From: RGIG1828 sp045592485 | Lineage (GTDB): Bacteria; Bacillota; Clostridia; UMGS1810 | Assembly (NCBI GenBank): GCA_045592485.1 | Contig: JAZNUS010000176.1 | Location: 1 to 22,233 of the forward strand | Length of the DNA: 22,233 bases | Direction: 5' to 3' | Shown: positions 15,526-22,208 of the stretch, piece after piece | Numbering within the stretch: position 1 is the first letter of the stretch | How the letters are laid out: every line of letters starts with the position of its first letter | Translations under genes and position numbers: made by a program | The notes under the pieces: model-generated | Databases searched by the model: none | What the model was told of the DNA's origin: nothing | Seen by the model: only the letters and a program-made list of their open reading frames with translations

Positions 15526-16218
15526 ATGAAAAATCTTGCAATAATTACCGCCAGAAGCGGTTCAAAGGGGCTCCTCGATAAAAATATTCTTCCTCTTTGC
15601 GGCAAGCCTCTTATGTGGTATTCAATAAATGCCGCACTGGAATCGGGTATGTATGATGAGGTTATGGTTTCAACAGATTCTGAAAAATATGCTGAAATTG
15701 CAAGAGAATGCGGTGCCAGCGTACCTTTTCTCCGAAGTGCAGAGACCTCAGGTGACACGGCATCATCATGGGATGTTGTAAGAGAGGTTTTGAGAGAATA
15801 TAAAAAGCTCGGTAAGGAATTTGATACCTTTACAATTCTGCAGCCAACTGCCCCCTTGAGAACGGCTCAGGATATAAGAGATGCTTTTGATCTTATGGAA
15901 CGCGAAAAGAAGGACTATGTTCTCAGTATAATTGAATCAGAGCATCCGCTTGGTTGGTATTTTACCTTTAACGATAAAAATGAACGGATATATGCAATCG
16001 AAGATATGATTTATCAGAGACAGAAGGCAATAAAGTATTACAGACCCAATGGTGTTATATATATTATGAAGCCATATGTTGTTGCTGATGATGAAACAGT
16101 AAAAAACACTCCTGCTGCATATTTTATAATGGATAACATTTCATCCATAGACATTGATTCAGAGGTTGACTTTGTTCTTGCTGAATATTATGTGAAAAAG
16201 AGAGAAGCAAATAAGTAA
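15526..16218 (+). CDS. CMP-acidic-sugar synthetase (acylneuraminate cytidylyltransferase family, NeuA/PseF-like)
   Basis: This family couples CTP to nonulosonic acids or Kdo-like sugars to form CMP-sugars. The nucleotide-binding loop is ITARSGSKG (7-15), with DKNILPLCGKPLM (18-30) behind it, LQPTAPLR (105-112) in the middle and the sugar-binding region RQKAIKYYRPNGVIYIM later. A C-terminal DIDSEVDF motif fits the family. At 230 residues it is a minimal, single-domain form. AAAGGA lies about 10 bases upstream of the ATG. No NeuB synthase, NeuC epimerase or Kdo-8-phosphate synthase is encoded in the window, so the acid sugar must come from elsewhere or be scavenged. Which sugar is activated cannot be told. 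Confidence 0.87.
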   Translation: MKNLAIITARSGSKGLLDKNILPLCGKPLMWYSINAALESGMYDEVMVSTDSEKYAEIARECGASVPFLRSAETSGDTASSWDVVREVLREYKKLGKEFDTFTILQPTAPLRTAQDIRDAFDLMEREKKDYVLSIIESEHPLGWYFTFNDKNERIYAIEDMIYQRQKAIKYYRPNGVIYIMKPYVVADDETVKNTPAAYFIMDNISSIDIDSEVDFVLAEYYVKKREANK

Positions 16219-16233
16219 TTACGAGGCAGAAAT

Positions 16234-17424
16234 ATGACACCCCAATTTGAAGCAATGCTTCGCATCTTTGGTGACGGAGCCACAGGAAATGTGAATAAAT
16301 ATCCGGGCGACATTGACTCAGATGCCGTTGTTTCCCTTGCTCACATTCAGGGTGTGTGGACAGTTGTGTATCCGGCACTTGCAAAGGTGTGTGATGTTTC
16401 GAAATATCACCTTCAGTTTCTTGCAGCTGTCAGGGACGGTGTCCGCAGAAATGAGTTTACTTTTAATGCTCTTCAAAAAATCAAAGACGAAGGAATAGAA
16501 GTGTGCCTTCTCAAAGGGGCATCGGTGGCAGCTCTTTACAATGAACCTCATTCAAGGATTTCTTCAGATGTTGATATTCTCATTAATCCAAAGGACGAAA
16601 AAAAGGTTCTTGACATACTTTTAAAAAACGGCTACAGTGTTGAAAAAAGGAGCAGATATGACCACCACACAAAAGCAACTCACCCTGTGGGCGGACTTCT
16701 GGAGGTTCATGTGGGGCTTTACAGCCGTATAACCGAAAAAGCGATTTTCAGCGGTGCCGATATGTATAATGAAGAATGGATTGACAGTGAAGCTGACGGC
16801 AAAAAATTTAAAACCCTCGGTATAAATGATAATCTTAACTATCTCACTGCTCATTACATAAAGCATTTCATAAAGGGCGGTTCCTCAATCCGTCAGATGA
16901 TGGATTTGCTTCTTTACTTGAAAAAATATGAAAATCAGATTGATTTTGAAAAATATAACCGGCTTTTGAAGGAACTGAAATATGAAAAGCTCATAAATGC
17001 CGTTAAATCCATTGGCGGAATGTATTTTGGTCTGGATTTTGAAATAACGGAGCCGGAGCTTATGAAAGATATCCTTGAAGACTGTGCATCCTTCGGGCTT
17101 TTTGGATACAATTCCTCTGCCGGCGGTGATGTATATGGTGATTATTGCCGTATGAGAAAATCCATGACGGATTCCGAGCTTAGGTATGAATTTATGTTCA
17201 GAAGCGAGCAAAGTGTGTTTGGCAGGTTGTTTCCAAGCAAGGATGTTCTTCTTAAGCATGGCTATTCCTACGCAAAGCATTCTGTGCTTGTCCCTTTCGG
17301 ATGGGCACACAGCCTTTTTGATGCCTTGCTCAGAAGATTTAATCCTCAAAAAAACCACAAGGAAGCAAATGAAAGAAAAAATAACCGTACCAATCTTATG
17401 AAAAAACTTGAAATGATAGATTAA
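16234..17424 (+). CDS. Uncharacterised nucleotidyltransferase-fold protein (NTP_transf_5-like)
   Basis: Residues 92-116 contain LLKGASVAALY and RISSDVDILI, the pattern of a widespread nucleotidyltransferase-fold family of unknown activity found in polysaccharide and peptide-modification loci. The S-D-x-D pair (111-114) would bind metal, and LEVHVGLY about 50 residues later may supply the third acidic residue. The C-terminal half is mostly helical and not recognisable; the tail is rich in Lys, Arg and Asn. There is no signal peptide or membrane helix. It starts 16 bases after the cytidylyltransferase gene, with GAGG 7 bases before the ATG. A role in transferring a nucleotidyl or phospho group to a glycan component is possible but not shown. 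Confidence 0.75.
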   Translation: MTPQFEAMLRIFGDGATGNVNKYPGDIDSDAVVSLAHIQGVWTVVYPALAKVCDVSKYHLQFLAAVRDGVRRNEFTFNALQKIKDEGIEVCLLKGASVAALYNEPHSRISSDVDILINPKDEKKVLDILLKNGYSVEKRSRYDHHTKATHPVGGLLEVHVGLYSRITEKAIFSGADMYNEEWIDSEADGKKFKTLGINDNLNYLTAHYIKHFIKGGSSIRQMMDLLLYLKKYENQIDFEKYNRLLKELKYEKLINAVKSIGGMYFGLDFEITEPELMKDILEDCASFGLFGYNSSAGGDVYGDYCRMRKSMTDSELRYEFMFRSEQSVFGRLFPSKDVLLKHGYSYAKHSVLVPFGWAHSLFDALLRRFNPQKNHKEANERKNNRTNLMKKLEMID

Positions 17425-17445
17425 TTATAAAAAGGAGCGATTTCC

Positions 17446-18609
17446 ATGATAGACGAGTTTCACAGGATATATCCATGGGCAAAGGAAGCCAAAACCGCGT
17501 TTTGTCCATATCGTGTGTGTCCGATAGGTGCTCATGTTGACCATCAATATGGGAAAATAACAGGCTTTGCTATTGACAAGGGCATACATATTGTATATTC
17601 TCCCACAGATAATGGAGTTATTGAACTTGTCAGCTCAAATTTTGACGGAAAGGTTAATTTTCATGTTAACCATATTCCTGAAAAGCAAAATGACTGGGCA
17701 GACTATCTTCGCGGTGCCGCCTTTGCACTTTCAGAAAAGCACACTCTGAACAGAGGTATGAAGGCGTATATAAAAGGAACTCTTCCCATAGGCGGTCTTT
17801 CTTCGTCGGCGGCGGTTATTCTTGCATTTCTCTCGGCTCTTTGTGAGGCAAATTCTCTGAATTTGTCGGAAACAGAAATGGTCTACATCGCTCAGAGAGC
17901 CGAAAATAAATATGTGGGCGTAAGCTGCGGCAAGCTTGACCAGTCCTGCGAGGTGTATTCCAAGAAGGACCACCTGCTATACCTTGACAACAAAGACGAT
18001 TCCTACGAACTGATTCCTCAAAACCCTAATATGAAGCCCTTTGAAATTGCAATCTTTTTCTCCGGGGTTCAGAGAACTCTTGTGGGGTCGGCTTTCAACA
18101 TGAGAGTTGATGAGCTGAAATCTGCTTCCTATGCATTAAAGGCTTTTGCAGGAATGGAATATGGAAAATTTGAGGATACCCGTCTTCGTGAAGTTCCTTT
18201 TGATGTTTTTGAAAAATATAAAGACAAGCTTCCCGAAAACTGGCGCAAAAGAGCACAGCATTTCTACTCGGAGTTTGACCGTGTCGAAAGAGGTGCCGAG
18301 GCTTGGAGAAGGGGAGACATTGAAACCTATGGTAAGCTTTCTTTTGAAAGCGGCCATTCAAGCATTTATCAGTATGAAACAGGCTCTCCCGAGCTCAAAT
18401 GCATCTATGAAGCAATGACCGAATGTGACGGCATCTATGGCGGAAGATTTTCGGGTGCGGGCTTCAAGGGCTGCTGTATGGCACTTATTGATCCTGCTTA
18501 TAAAGAAGAAATAAAAGCCTTTATAACTCATAGGTATCTTGAGGTGTTTCCTCAGTATAAAGACTCATTTTCGGTGTATTTCTGCAAATCGGCAGACGGC
18601 TGCAAATGA
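17446..18609 (+). CDS. GHMP sugar kinase, galactokinase-like with galacturonokinase-type motif
   Basis: Galactokinase-family enzymes phosphorylate a free sugar at C1. All three GHMP motifs are present: PYRVCPIGAHVDHQ (21-34), GTLPIGGLSSSAA (111-123) and GGRFSGAGFKGCC (332-344), with the catalytic Asp in CGKLDQ (D165). True galactokinases have GEHTDY in motif 1; here it is GAHVDH, so the sugar-contacting Glu is Ala29. From memory, plant galacturonate kinase also has Ala at this place, which would suit a uronic acid. The UDP-glucuronate 4-epimerase three genes downstream supports that reading. The length (387) is normal. AAAGGAG lies 8 bases before the ATG. Family certain, uronate specificity inferred; galactose or another sugar remains possible. 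Confidence 0.88.
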   Translation: MIDEFHRIYPWAKEAKTAFCPYRVCPIGAHVDHQYGKITGFAIDKGIHIVYSPTDNGVIELVSSNFDGKVNFHVNHIPEKQNDWADYLRGAAFALSEKHTLNRGMKAYIKGTLPIGGLSSSAAVILAFLSALCEANSLNLSETEMVYIAQRAENKYVGVSCGKLDQSCEVYSKKDHLLYLDNKDDSYELIPQNPNMKPFEIAIFFSGVQRTLVGSAFNMRVDELKSASYALKAFAGMEYGKFEDTRLREVPFDVFEKYKDKLPENWRKRAQHFYSEFDRVERGAEAWRRGDIETYGKLSFESGHSSIYQYETGSPELKCIYEAMTECDGIYGGRFSGAGFKGCCMALIDPAYKEEIKAFITHRYLEVFPQYKDSFSVYFCKSADGCK

Positions 18610-18632
18610 TGACCGAAGGAGCCGGCGAACTA

Positions 18633-19040
18633 ATGGAAAAGCTGCTTTCAATCCTGAGAAAGCACCGTGAAATGATAGTGTATCTTTTGGTCGGGGGATT
18701 AACAACCTTAGTTAATATCATAACATATATGCTTCTGGCAAAAACAGGGTTTGGCACGGTATCTGCCGATTTTGATGCGTGGCTTGTGACTGTTGTTTTT
18801 GCATATGTTACCAACAGGATATTTGTTTTCAGGTCGCAAAAGCGGTCATTTTCGGGAGTTTTAAAAGAAGTATTATCCTTTTTCACCGGAAGAATAGCTA
18901 CCGGGATTATTGATATTGCCATTATGGTGATTTTTGTTGATATGCTTCTTTGTGATGAATTTGTTATGAAAATTGTTGCAAATGTTGTTGTAATAATACT
19001 TAACTTTATAATCAGTAAGCTATGGGTGTTTGGAAAATAA
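18633..19040 (+). CDS. GtrA-family small membrane protein
   Basis: A protein of about 135 residues with four hydrophobic segments: YLLVGGLTTLVNIITYMLL, WLVTVVFAYVTNRIFVF, RIATGIIDIAIMVIFVDML and IVANVVVIILNFIISKLWVF. The NRIFVF and SKLWVF pair at the ends of helices two and four is the GtrA hallmark. Family members are proposed to move undecaprenyl-phosphate-linked sugars across the membrane or otherwise assist surface-glycan modification. I chose the ATG at 18633 with AAGGAG (18616-18621) upstream, although the 11-base gap is long. The earlier in-frame ATGs at 18606/18609 overlap the kinase stop and lack a ribosome site. Confidence 0.88.
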   Translation: MEKLLSILRKHREMIVYLLVGGLTTLVNIITYMLLAKTGFGTVSADFDAWLVTVVFAYVTNRIFVFRSQKRSFSGVLKEVLSFFTGRIATGIIDIAIMVIFVDMLLCDEFVMKIVANVVVIILNFIISKLWVFGK

Positions 19041-19093
19041 AGGTTGATAAATCATATTTTATTAACAAAAAATAAACGGGAGATTGATTTAAA

Positions 19094-19837
19094 ATGAATT
19101 GTCTTATTTTAGCGGCAGGCTATGCCACAAGACTTTATCCTTTAACGGAGAATATGCCTAAGCCTCTTTTGGAGGTTAAAGGCAAAACCATTCTTGACTG
19201 GCTCATAGACGACATTGATTCGTCGGGAATGATTGAAAAATATATTGTTGTATCCAATGGAAAATTTGCCTCAAATTTTGAGCAGTGGGCAAAGAATCAT
19301 AAGAAGTCAGACCGCATCATTGTGGTCAATGACGGCACATATACCAACGAAACAAGGCTGGGGGCTGTGGCAGACATTCTTTTTGCAAAAAATGAGTTGA
19401 AGCTCACAGGTGAGCTTATGGTTATTGCCGGAGACAATGTTCTGGATTTTTCCCTTTGCCGATTCCTTGAATACTACAAAGAAAAGAACTGCTCCTGCCT
19501 TATGCGCTATTTTGAACCCCGCAGTGAGGTTTGTAAAAAGTCGGGAGTTATAACCGTTGATGAAAATGACAGAATAACTTCCATGGAAGAAAAGCCCGAA
19601 AATCCCAAATCAAACTGGCTCACACCTCCGTTTTATATCTACACCGGTGACGATATTGAAAAGGTTGAATATGCCCTTGAAAACGGTTGCCATAAAGATG
19701 CTCCGGGAAGCTTTGCAGCATGGCTGAGTGAACAGACTGCAGTTTGTGCAATGGAGATGCCCGGAAAAAGATATGATATAGGAAACCTGGAAAGCTATAA
19801 AAATGTGTGTGAAACATATAACGGAATAGAACGGTAA
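19094..19837 (+). CDS. Sugar-1-phosphate nucleotidyltransferase (RmlA/GlmU-like, single domain)
   Basis: The enzyme joins a nucleotide to a sugar 1-phosphate. LILAAGYATRLYPLTENMPKPLL (4-26) is the substrate-binding loop with the conserved Arg and Lys. AGDNVLDF about 110 residues later supplies the metal Asp. SMEEKPENPKSNW matches the EKP signature of the family. At 247 residues it lacks the C-terminal beta-helix domain of GlmU. Placed after the sugar kinase, it could turn the kinase product into an NDP-sugar; UDP-galacturonate is the attractive candidate, but dTDP- or UDP-glucose cannot be excluded. GGGAG lies about 11 bases before the ATG. The stop TAA is formed at the junction with the repeat at 19837, so the native C-terminus may have been changed. 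Confidence 0.88.
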   Translation: MNCLILAAGYATRLYPLTENMPKPLLEVKGKTILDWLIDDIDSSGMIEKYIVVSNGKFASNFEQWAKNHKKSDRIIVVNDGTYTNETRLGAVADILFAKNELKLTGELMVIAGDNVLDFSLCRFLEYYKEKNCSCLMRYFEPRSEVCKKSGVITVDENDRITSMEEKPENPKSNWLTPPFYIYTGDDIEKVEYALENGCHKDAPGSFAAWLSEQTAVCAMEMPGKRYDIGNLESYKNVCETYNGIER

Positions 19838-19982
19838 ATTGGAATTTATCGAGGTGTTTAACGCAAGGAAGTTGTAGGGGAGGGTCTCCGTGCCCTCCCG
19901 TATATATCGATGTTTTCTCACCGGGAGGGCGCAGAGACCCTCCCCTACGAATTCATCTCAACCATCCCGACAAACCCCAATT
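19837..19982 (+). repeat. MITE-like element between nucleotidyltransferase and epimerase genes
   Basis: The left end AATTGGAATTTATCGAGG and the right end (complement AATTGGGGTTTGTCGGGA) are diverged versions of the 2803-3029 termini. TA borders the left end (19835-19836); the right border is TG. The interior lacks stem-loops 1 and 2 but has a large inverted repeat, with 27-base arms at 19874-19900 and 19922-19948 (25 of 27 match) around a 21-base AT-rich loop. Each arm is itself self-complementary (GGGAGGG/CCCTCCC). In the transcript this would be a very stable hairpin inside the operon, without a following T-run. Confidence 0.85.
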
Positions 19983-20021
19983 TGAAATTCTTTAATAACC
20001 AATTAAGGAGAACGGTCAACA

Positions 20022-21068
20022 ATGAAAAAAACAATTCTCGTCACCGGAAGTGCAGGCTTTATCGGTGCAAACCTTGTTTTAAAGCTTCTTGAAAAAGAAA
20101 ACGATGCTGTAATTATCGGCATTGACAATATGAATGATTACTACGATGTATCCCTGAAGGAATTCCGTCTTTCGCAAATTGACGAAAAAGCAGCAGAAAG
20201 TGACTGTGAATGGATATTCATAAAAGGCAACATTGCCGATAAAGAGCTTATTGAAAAAATATTTACAGACTACGCTCCCTCTGTGGTGGTAAATCTGGCT
20301 GCTCAGGCAGGTGTAAGATATTCAATTACCAATCCTGATGTGTACATAGAGTCTAATCTCATAGGCTTCTACAATATTCTCGAAGCCTGTCGCAACCATC
20401 CGGTTGAGCACCTTGTATATGCTTCAAGCTCTTCGGTTTACGGTTCAAACAAAAAGGTTCCTTATTCCACCGATGACAAGGTAGATAATCCGGTATCCCT
20501 TTACGCGGCAACAAAGAAATCCAACGAGCTTTTGGCTCATTCCTATTCAAAGCTCTACGATATTCCTTCAACAGGTCTTCGCTTTTTCACGGTATATGGA
20601 CCTGCCGGAAGACCTGATATGGCATATTTTGGTTTCACCAACAAGCTTCTCAAGGGTGAAACAATAAAGATTTTCAATTTTGGTAACTGCAAAAGAGATT
20701 TTACCTATGTTGATGACATTGTGGAAGGTGTTATGAGAGTTATGGCTAAACCTCCCAAAAAGCAAACAGGCGACGACGGTCTTCCTGTGCCGCCCTATGC
20801 TGTCTACAACATTGGCAACAGCTCCCCTGAAAATCTTCTGGATTTTGTGGACATTCTGCAGCAGGAGCTTATAGCTGCAGGGGTGCTTCCTGCCGACTAT
20901 GATTTTGAAGCTCACAAAGAGCTTGTTCCCATGCAACCCGGTGATGTTCCCGTGACCTACGCAGACACCACCGCTCTTGAAAGGGATTTCGGATTTAAAC
21001 CCACAACTTCTCTCAGAGAAGGTCTCAGGAGCTTTGCAAAATGGTACAAGGAATATTATAAATGCTGA
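20022..21068 (+). CDS. UDP-glucuronate 4-epimerase (CapI/GAE-like)
   Basis: This NAD-dependent epimerase interconverts UDP-glucuronate and UDP-galacturonate in the cytoplasm. The Rossmann motif is GSAGFIG (9-15). The catalytic Y-x3-K is Tyr161/Lys165 in SLYAATKKSNEL, with Ser residues at 135-138 (ASSSSVYG). AAQAGVRYSITNPDVYIESN (93-112) and LRFFTVYGPAGRPDMAYF with RDFTYVDDIVEGV are the strong identifiers of the UDP-glucuronate epimerase branch, as opposed to GalE. The length of 348 is typical. AAGGAG (20005-20010) precedes the ATG by 11 bases. It is the last gene of the operon, set off from the rest by the repeat at 19837-19982, and is followed by a strong terminator. It is the best evidence that the glycan contains galacturonic acid. 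Confidence 0.93.
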   Translation: MKKTILVTGSAGFIGANLVLKLLEKENDAVIIGIDNMNDYYDVSLKEFRLSQIDEKAAESDCEWIFIKGNIADKELIEKIFTDYAPSVVVNLAAQAGVRYSITNPDVYIESNLIGFYNILEACRNHPVEHLVYASSSSVYGSNKKVPYSTDDKVDNPVSLYAATKKSNELLAHSYSKLYDIPSTGLRFFTVYGPAGRPDMAYFGFTNKLLKGETIKIFNFGNCKRDFTYVDDIVEGVMRVMAKPPKKQTGDDGLPVPPYAVYNIGNSSPENLLDFVDILQQELIAAGVLPADYDFEAHKELVPMQPGDVPVTYADTTALERDFGFKPTTSLREGLRSFAKWYKEYYKC

Positions 21069-21073
21069 TAAAA

Positions 21074-21108
21074 AGGACTGCCTCAAATTGAGACAGTCCT
21101 GATTTTTT
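21074..21108. terminator. Bidirectional rho-independent terminator
   Basis: AGGACTG (21074-21080) pairs with CAGTCCT (21094-21100), continued inward by CTCAA/TTGAG across one C-A mismatch. On the plus strand it is followed by six T (21103-21108). On the complement the stem is followed by five T (from the A-run before 21075). It lies 6 bases after the epimerase stop and 76 bases beyond the degV stop, so it should end both convergent transcripts. Confidence 0.88.
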
Positions 21109-21183
21109 AAGCATATTGCCGTGCAAAAATGCATCTGGCTTAAGAAAAGCGATAATGAAAATAACTGTGCGGTAAACTTGGAT

Positions 21184-22047
21184 TTATCTGCGATAGATAA
21201 TTCCCAGAATATCGGGGCCTGTGTTTATGGAAATGATGCACCCCACCGGATACACAAATTCCGGCTCTTCGCCAAAGCGCTCAATAGCGGCGGCTTTGTA
21301 TTTTTCAAAAAGCTCAATGTTTTTTCCGCGGACAAGAAAATAGGGAGTTCCTTTTTTGCGTTCGCCTTCAACAATGTCAAGAAGCGAGGAAATAACCTTT
21401 TTTTCACCTCTTATTTTTGATGTGACAACAGATTCTCCGTTTTCAAAGGTGATAACGGGCTTAAGGCCCAGTGCATCGCCGACAAATGCGGCAGCGGCAG
21501 TCACTCTGCCGGATTTTTTAACAAATTTCAGGTTCATGGGCACAAACATAGCCCGTGTGTTTTCGAGCCAATCATTTACGCAGGCAAGGATTTCGGAAAC
21601 CTCTTTTCCTTCTTTTGCCATTTTTGCCGCCATCACAGCTGCCCAGCCGTAACACATACTGTAGATGTGTGAATCAATGATGTGAATGCGGAAGCTTTCC
21701 TTGGCATCGGGATTTTCATCATAAAAATCCTCCATCTCCATCACAGCACCGTGATAGGTGGACGAGCCCTTTGAATTAAGAGCAACATAGATAAGGTCGG
21801 TATATCCGCTTTTCCATGCATCGAGATATGCCTCGGTAAAAAGACCCGGAGCAACTCTTGATGATGACGGAATTTTATCCCGTGCTTCAAGAATTTCATA
21901 AAATTCGTCGGGCGACATTGTCACTCCGTCTGTATATTCCGAATCGCCGTCTATAATGGTAAGAGGCAAAACAGTGATTGAGTATTCCTCCTGAATGTTC
22001 TTTGGTATGTCTGCTGTGGAATCTGAAATTATTTTTATCAGGGACAT
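21184..22047 (-). CDS. DegV family (fatty-acid-binding, FakB-like) protein
   Basis: DegV proteins bind a fatty acid between two domains; FakB members present it to the kinase FakA for phosphorylation. The sequence opens KIISDSTADIPKN, the standard N-terminal motif. SRVAPGLFTEAYLDAW, VALNSKGSSTYHGAV, HIIDSHIYSM, NLKFVKKSGRVTAAAAFVG and the C-terminal NTGPDILGIIYRR follow in the family order. At 287 residues the length is normal. The start at 22047 has AAAGGA (22061-22056) 8 bases upstream; the frame stays open 52 codons further but only through promoter and repeat sequence. It is convergent with the polysaccharide operon and has its own promoter, so a functional link is unlikely. No FakA is visible. 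Confidence 0.94.
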   Translation of the reverse strand: MSLIKIISDSTADIPKNIQEEYSITVLPLTIIDGDSEYTDGVTMSPDEFYEILEARDKIPSSSRVAPGLFTEAYLDAWKSGYTDLIYVALNSKGSSTYHGAVMEMEDFYDENPDAKESFRIHIIDSHIYSMCYGWAAVMAAKMAKEGKEVSEILACVNDWLENTRAMFVPMNLKFVKKSGRVTAAAAFVGDALGLKPVITFENGESVVTSKIRGEKKVISSLLDIVEGERKKGTPYFLVRGKNIELFEKYKAAAIERFGEEPEFVYPVGCIISINTGPDILGIIYRR

Positions 22048-22089
22048 AAATTGTTTCCTTTCGAAATAATATTGTACTACTAATTGTTT

Positions 22090-22118
22090 ATTATAATATA
22101 AAATGACAATTAAATCAA
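22090..22118 (-). promoter_or_regulatory. Sigma-A-type promoter of degV
   Basis: On the minus strand TTGATT (22118-22113), a 17-base spacer and a perfect TATAAT (22095-22090) lie about 43 bases upstream of the degV start, giving a leader of roughly 36 bases. Confidence 0.8.
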
Positions 22119-22135
22119 GAAAAATATTTGAAATG

Positions 22136-22200
22136 CCCGGGATTGGGCCGGAGCGGTCGCCGTCAGGTAACTGATGATTGGAATTGAAAGAAAGTAAATT
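22136..22200 (+). repeat. Degenerate, internally deleted MITE-like fragment
   Basis: ATTGGGCCGGAGCG (22142-22155) followed by GTCGCCGTCAGGTAACTGA aligns with ATTGGGCTGGTGCG and GTCACCGTAAGGTGACTGA of the 2803-3029 element, but stem-loop 1 between them is missing and stem-loop 2 is partly broken. No intact terminus is visible to its left. It sits just upstream of the degV promoter. Confidence 0.55.
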
Positions 22201-22208
22201 CAAATATA

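Noticed and set aside
20568..21134. 188-residue minus-strand open frame opposite the epimerase
   Set aside because: It is fully antisense to a strongly supported gene, crosses the terminator and has no domain signature.
21121..21420. 99-residue plus-strand open frame opposite degV
   Set aside because: It is antisense to the C-terminal part of degV, with no recognisable protein features.
22048..22203. 52-residue N-terminal extension of DegV
   Set aside because: It runs through the promoter and degenerate repeat, whereas the standard DegV N-terminus begins at 22047 with a good ribosome site.
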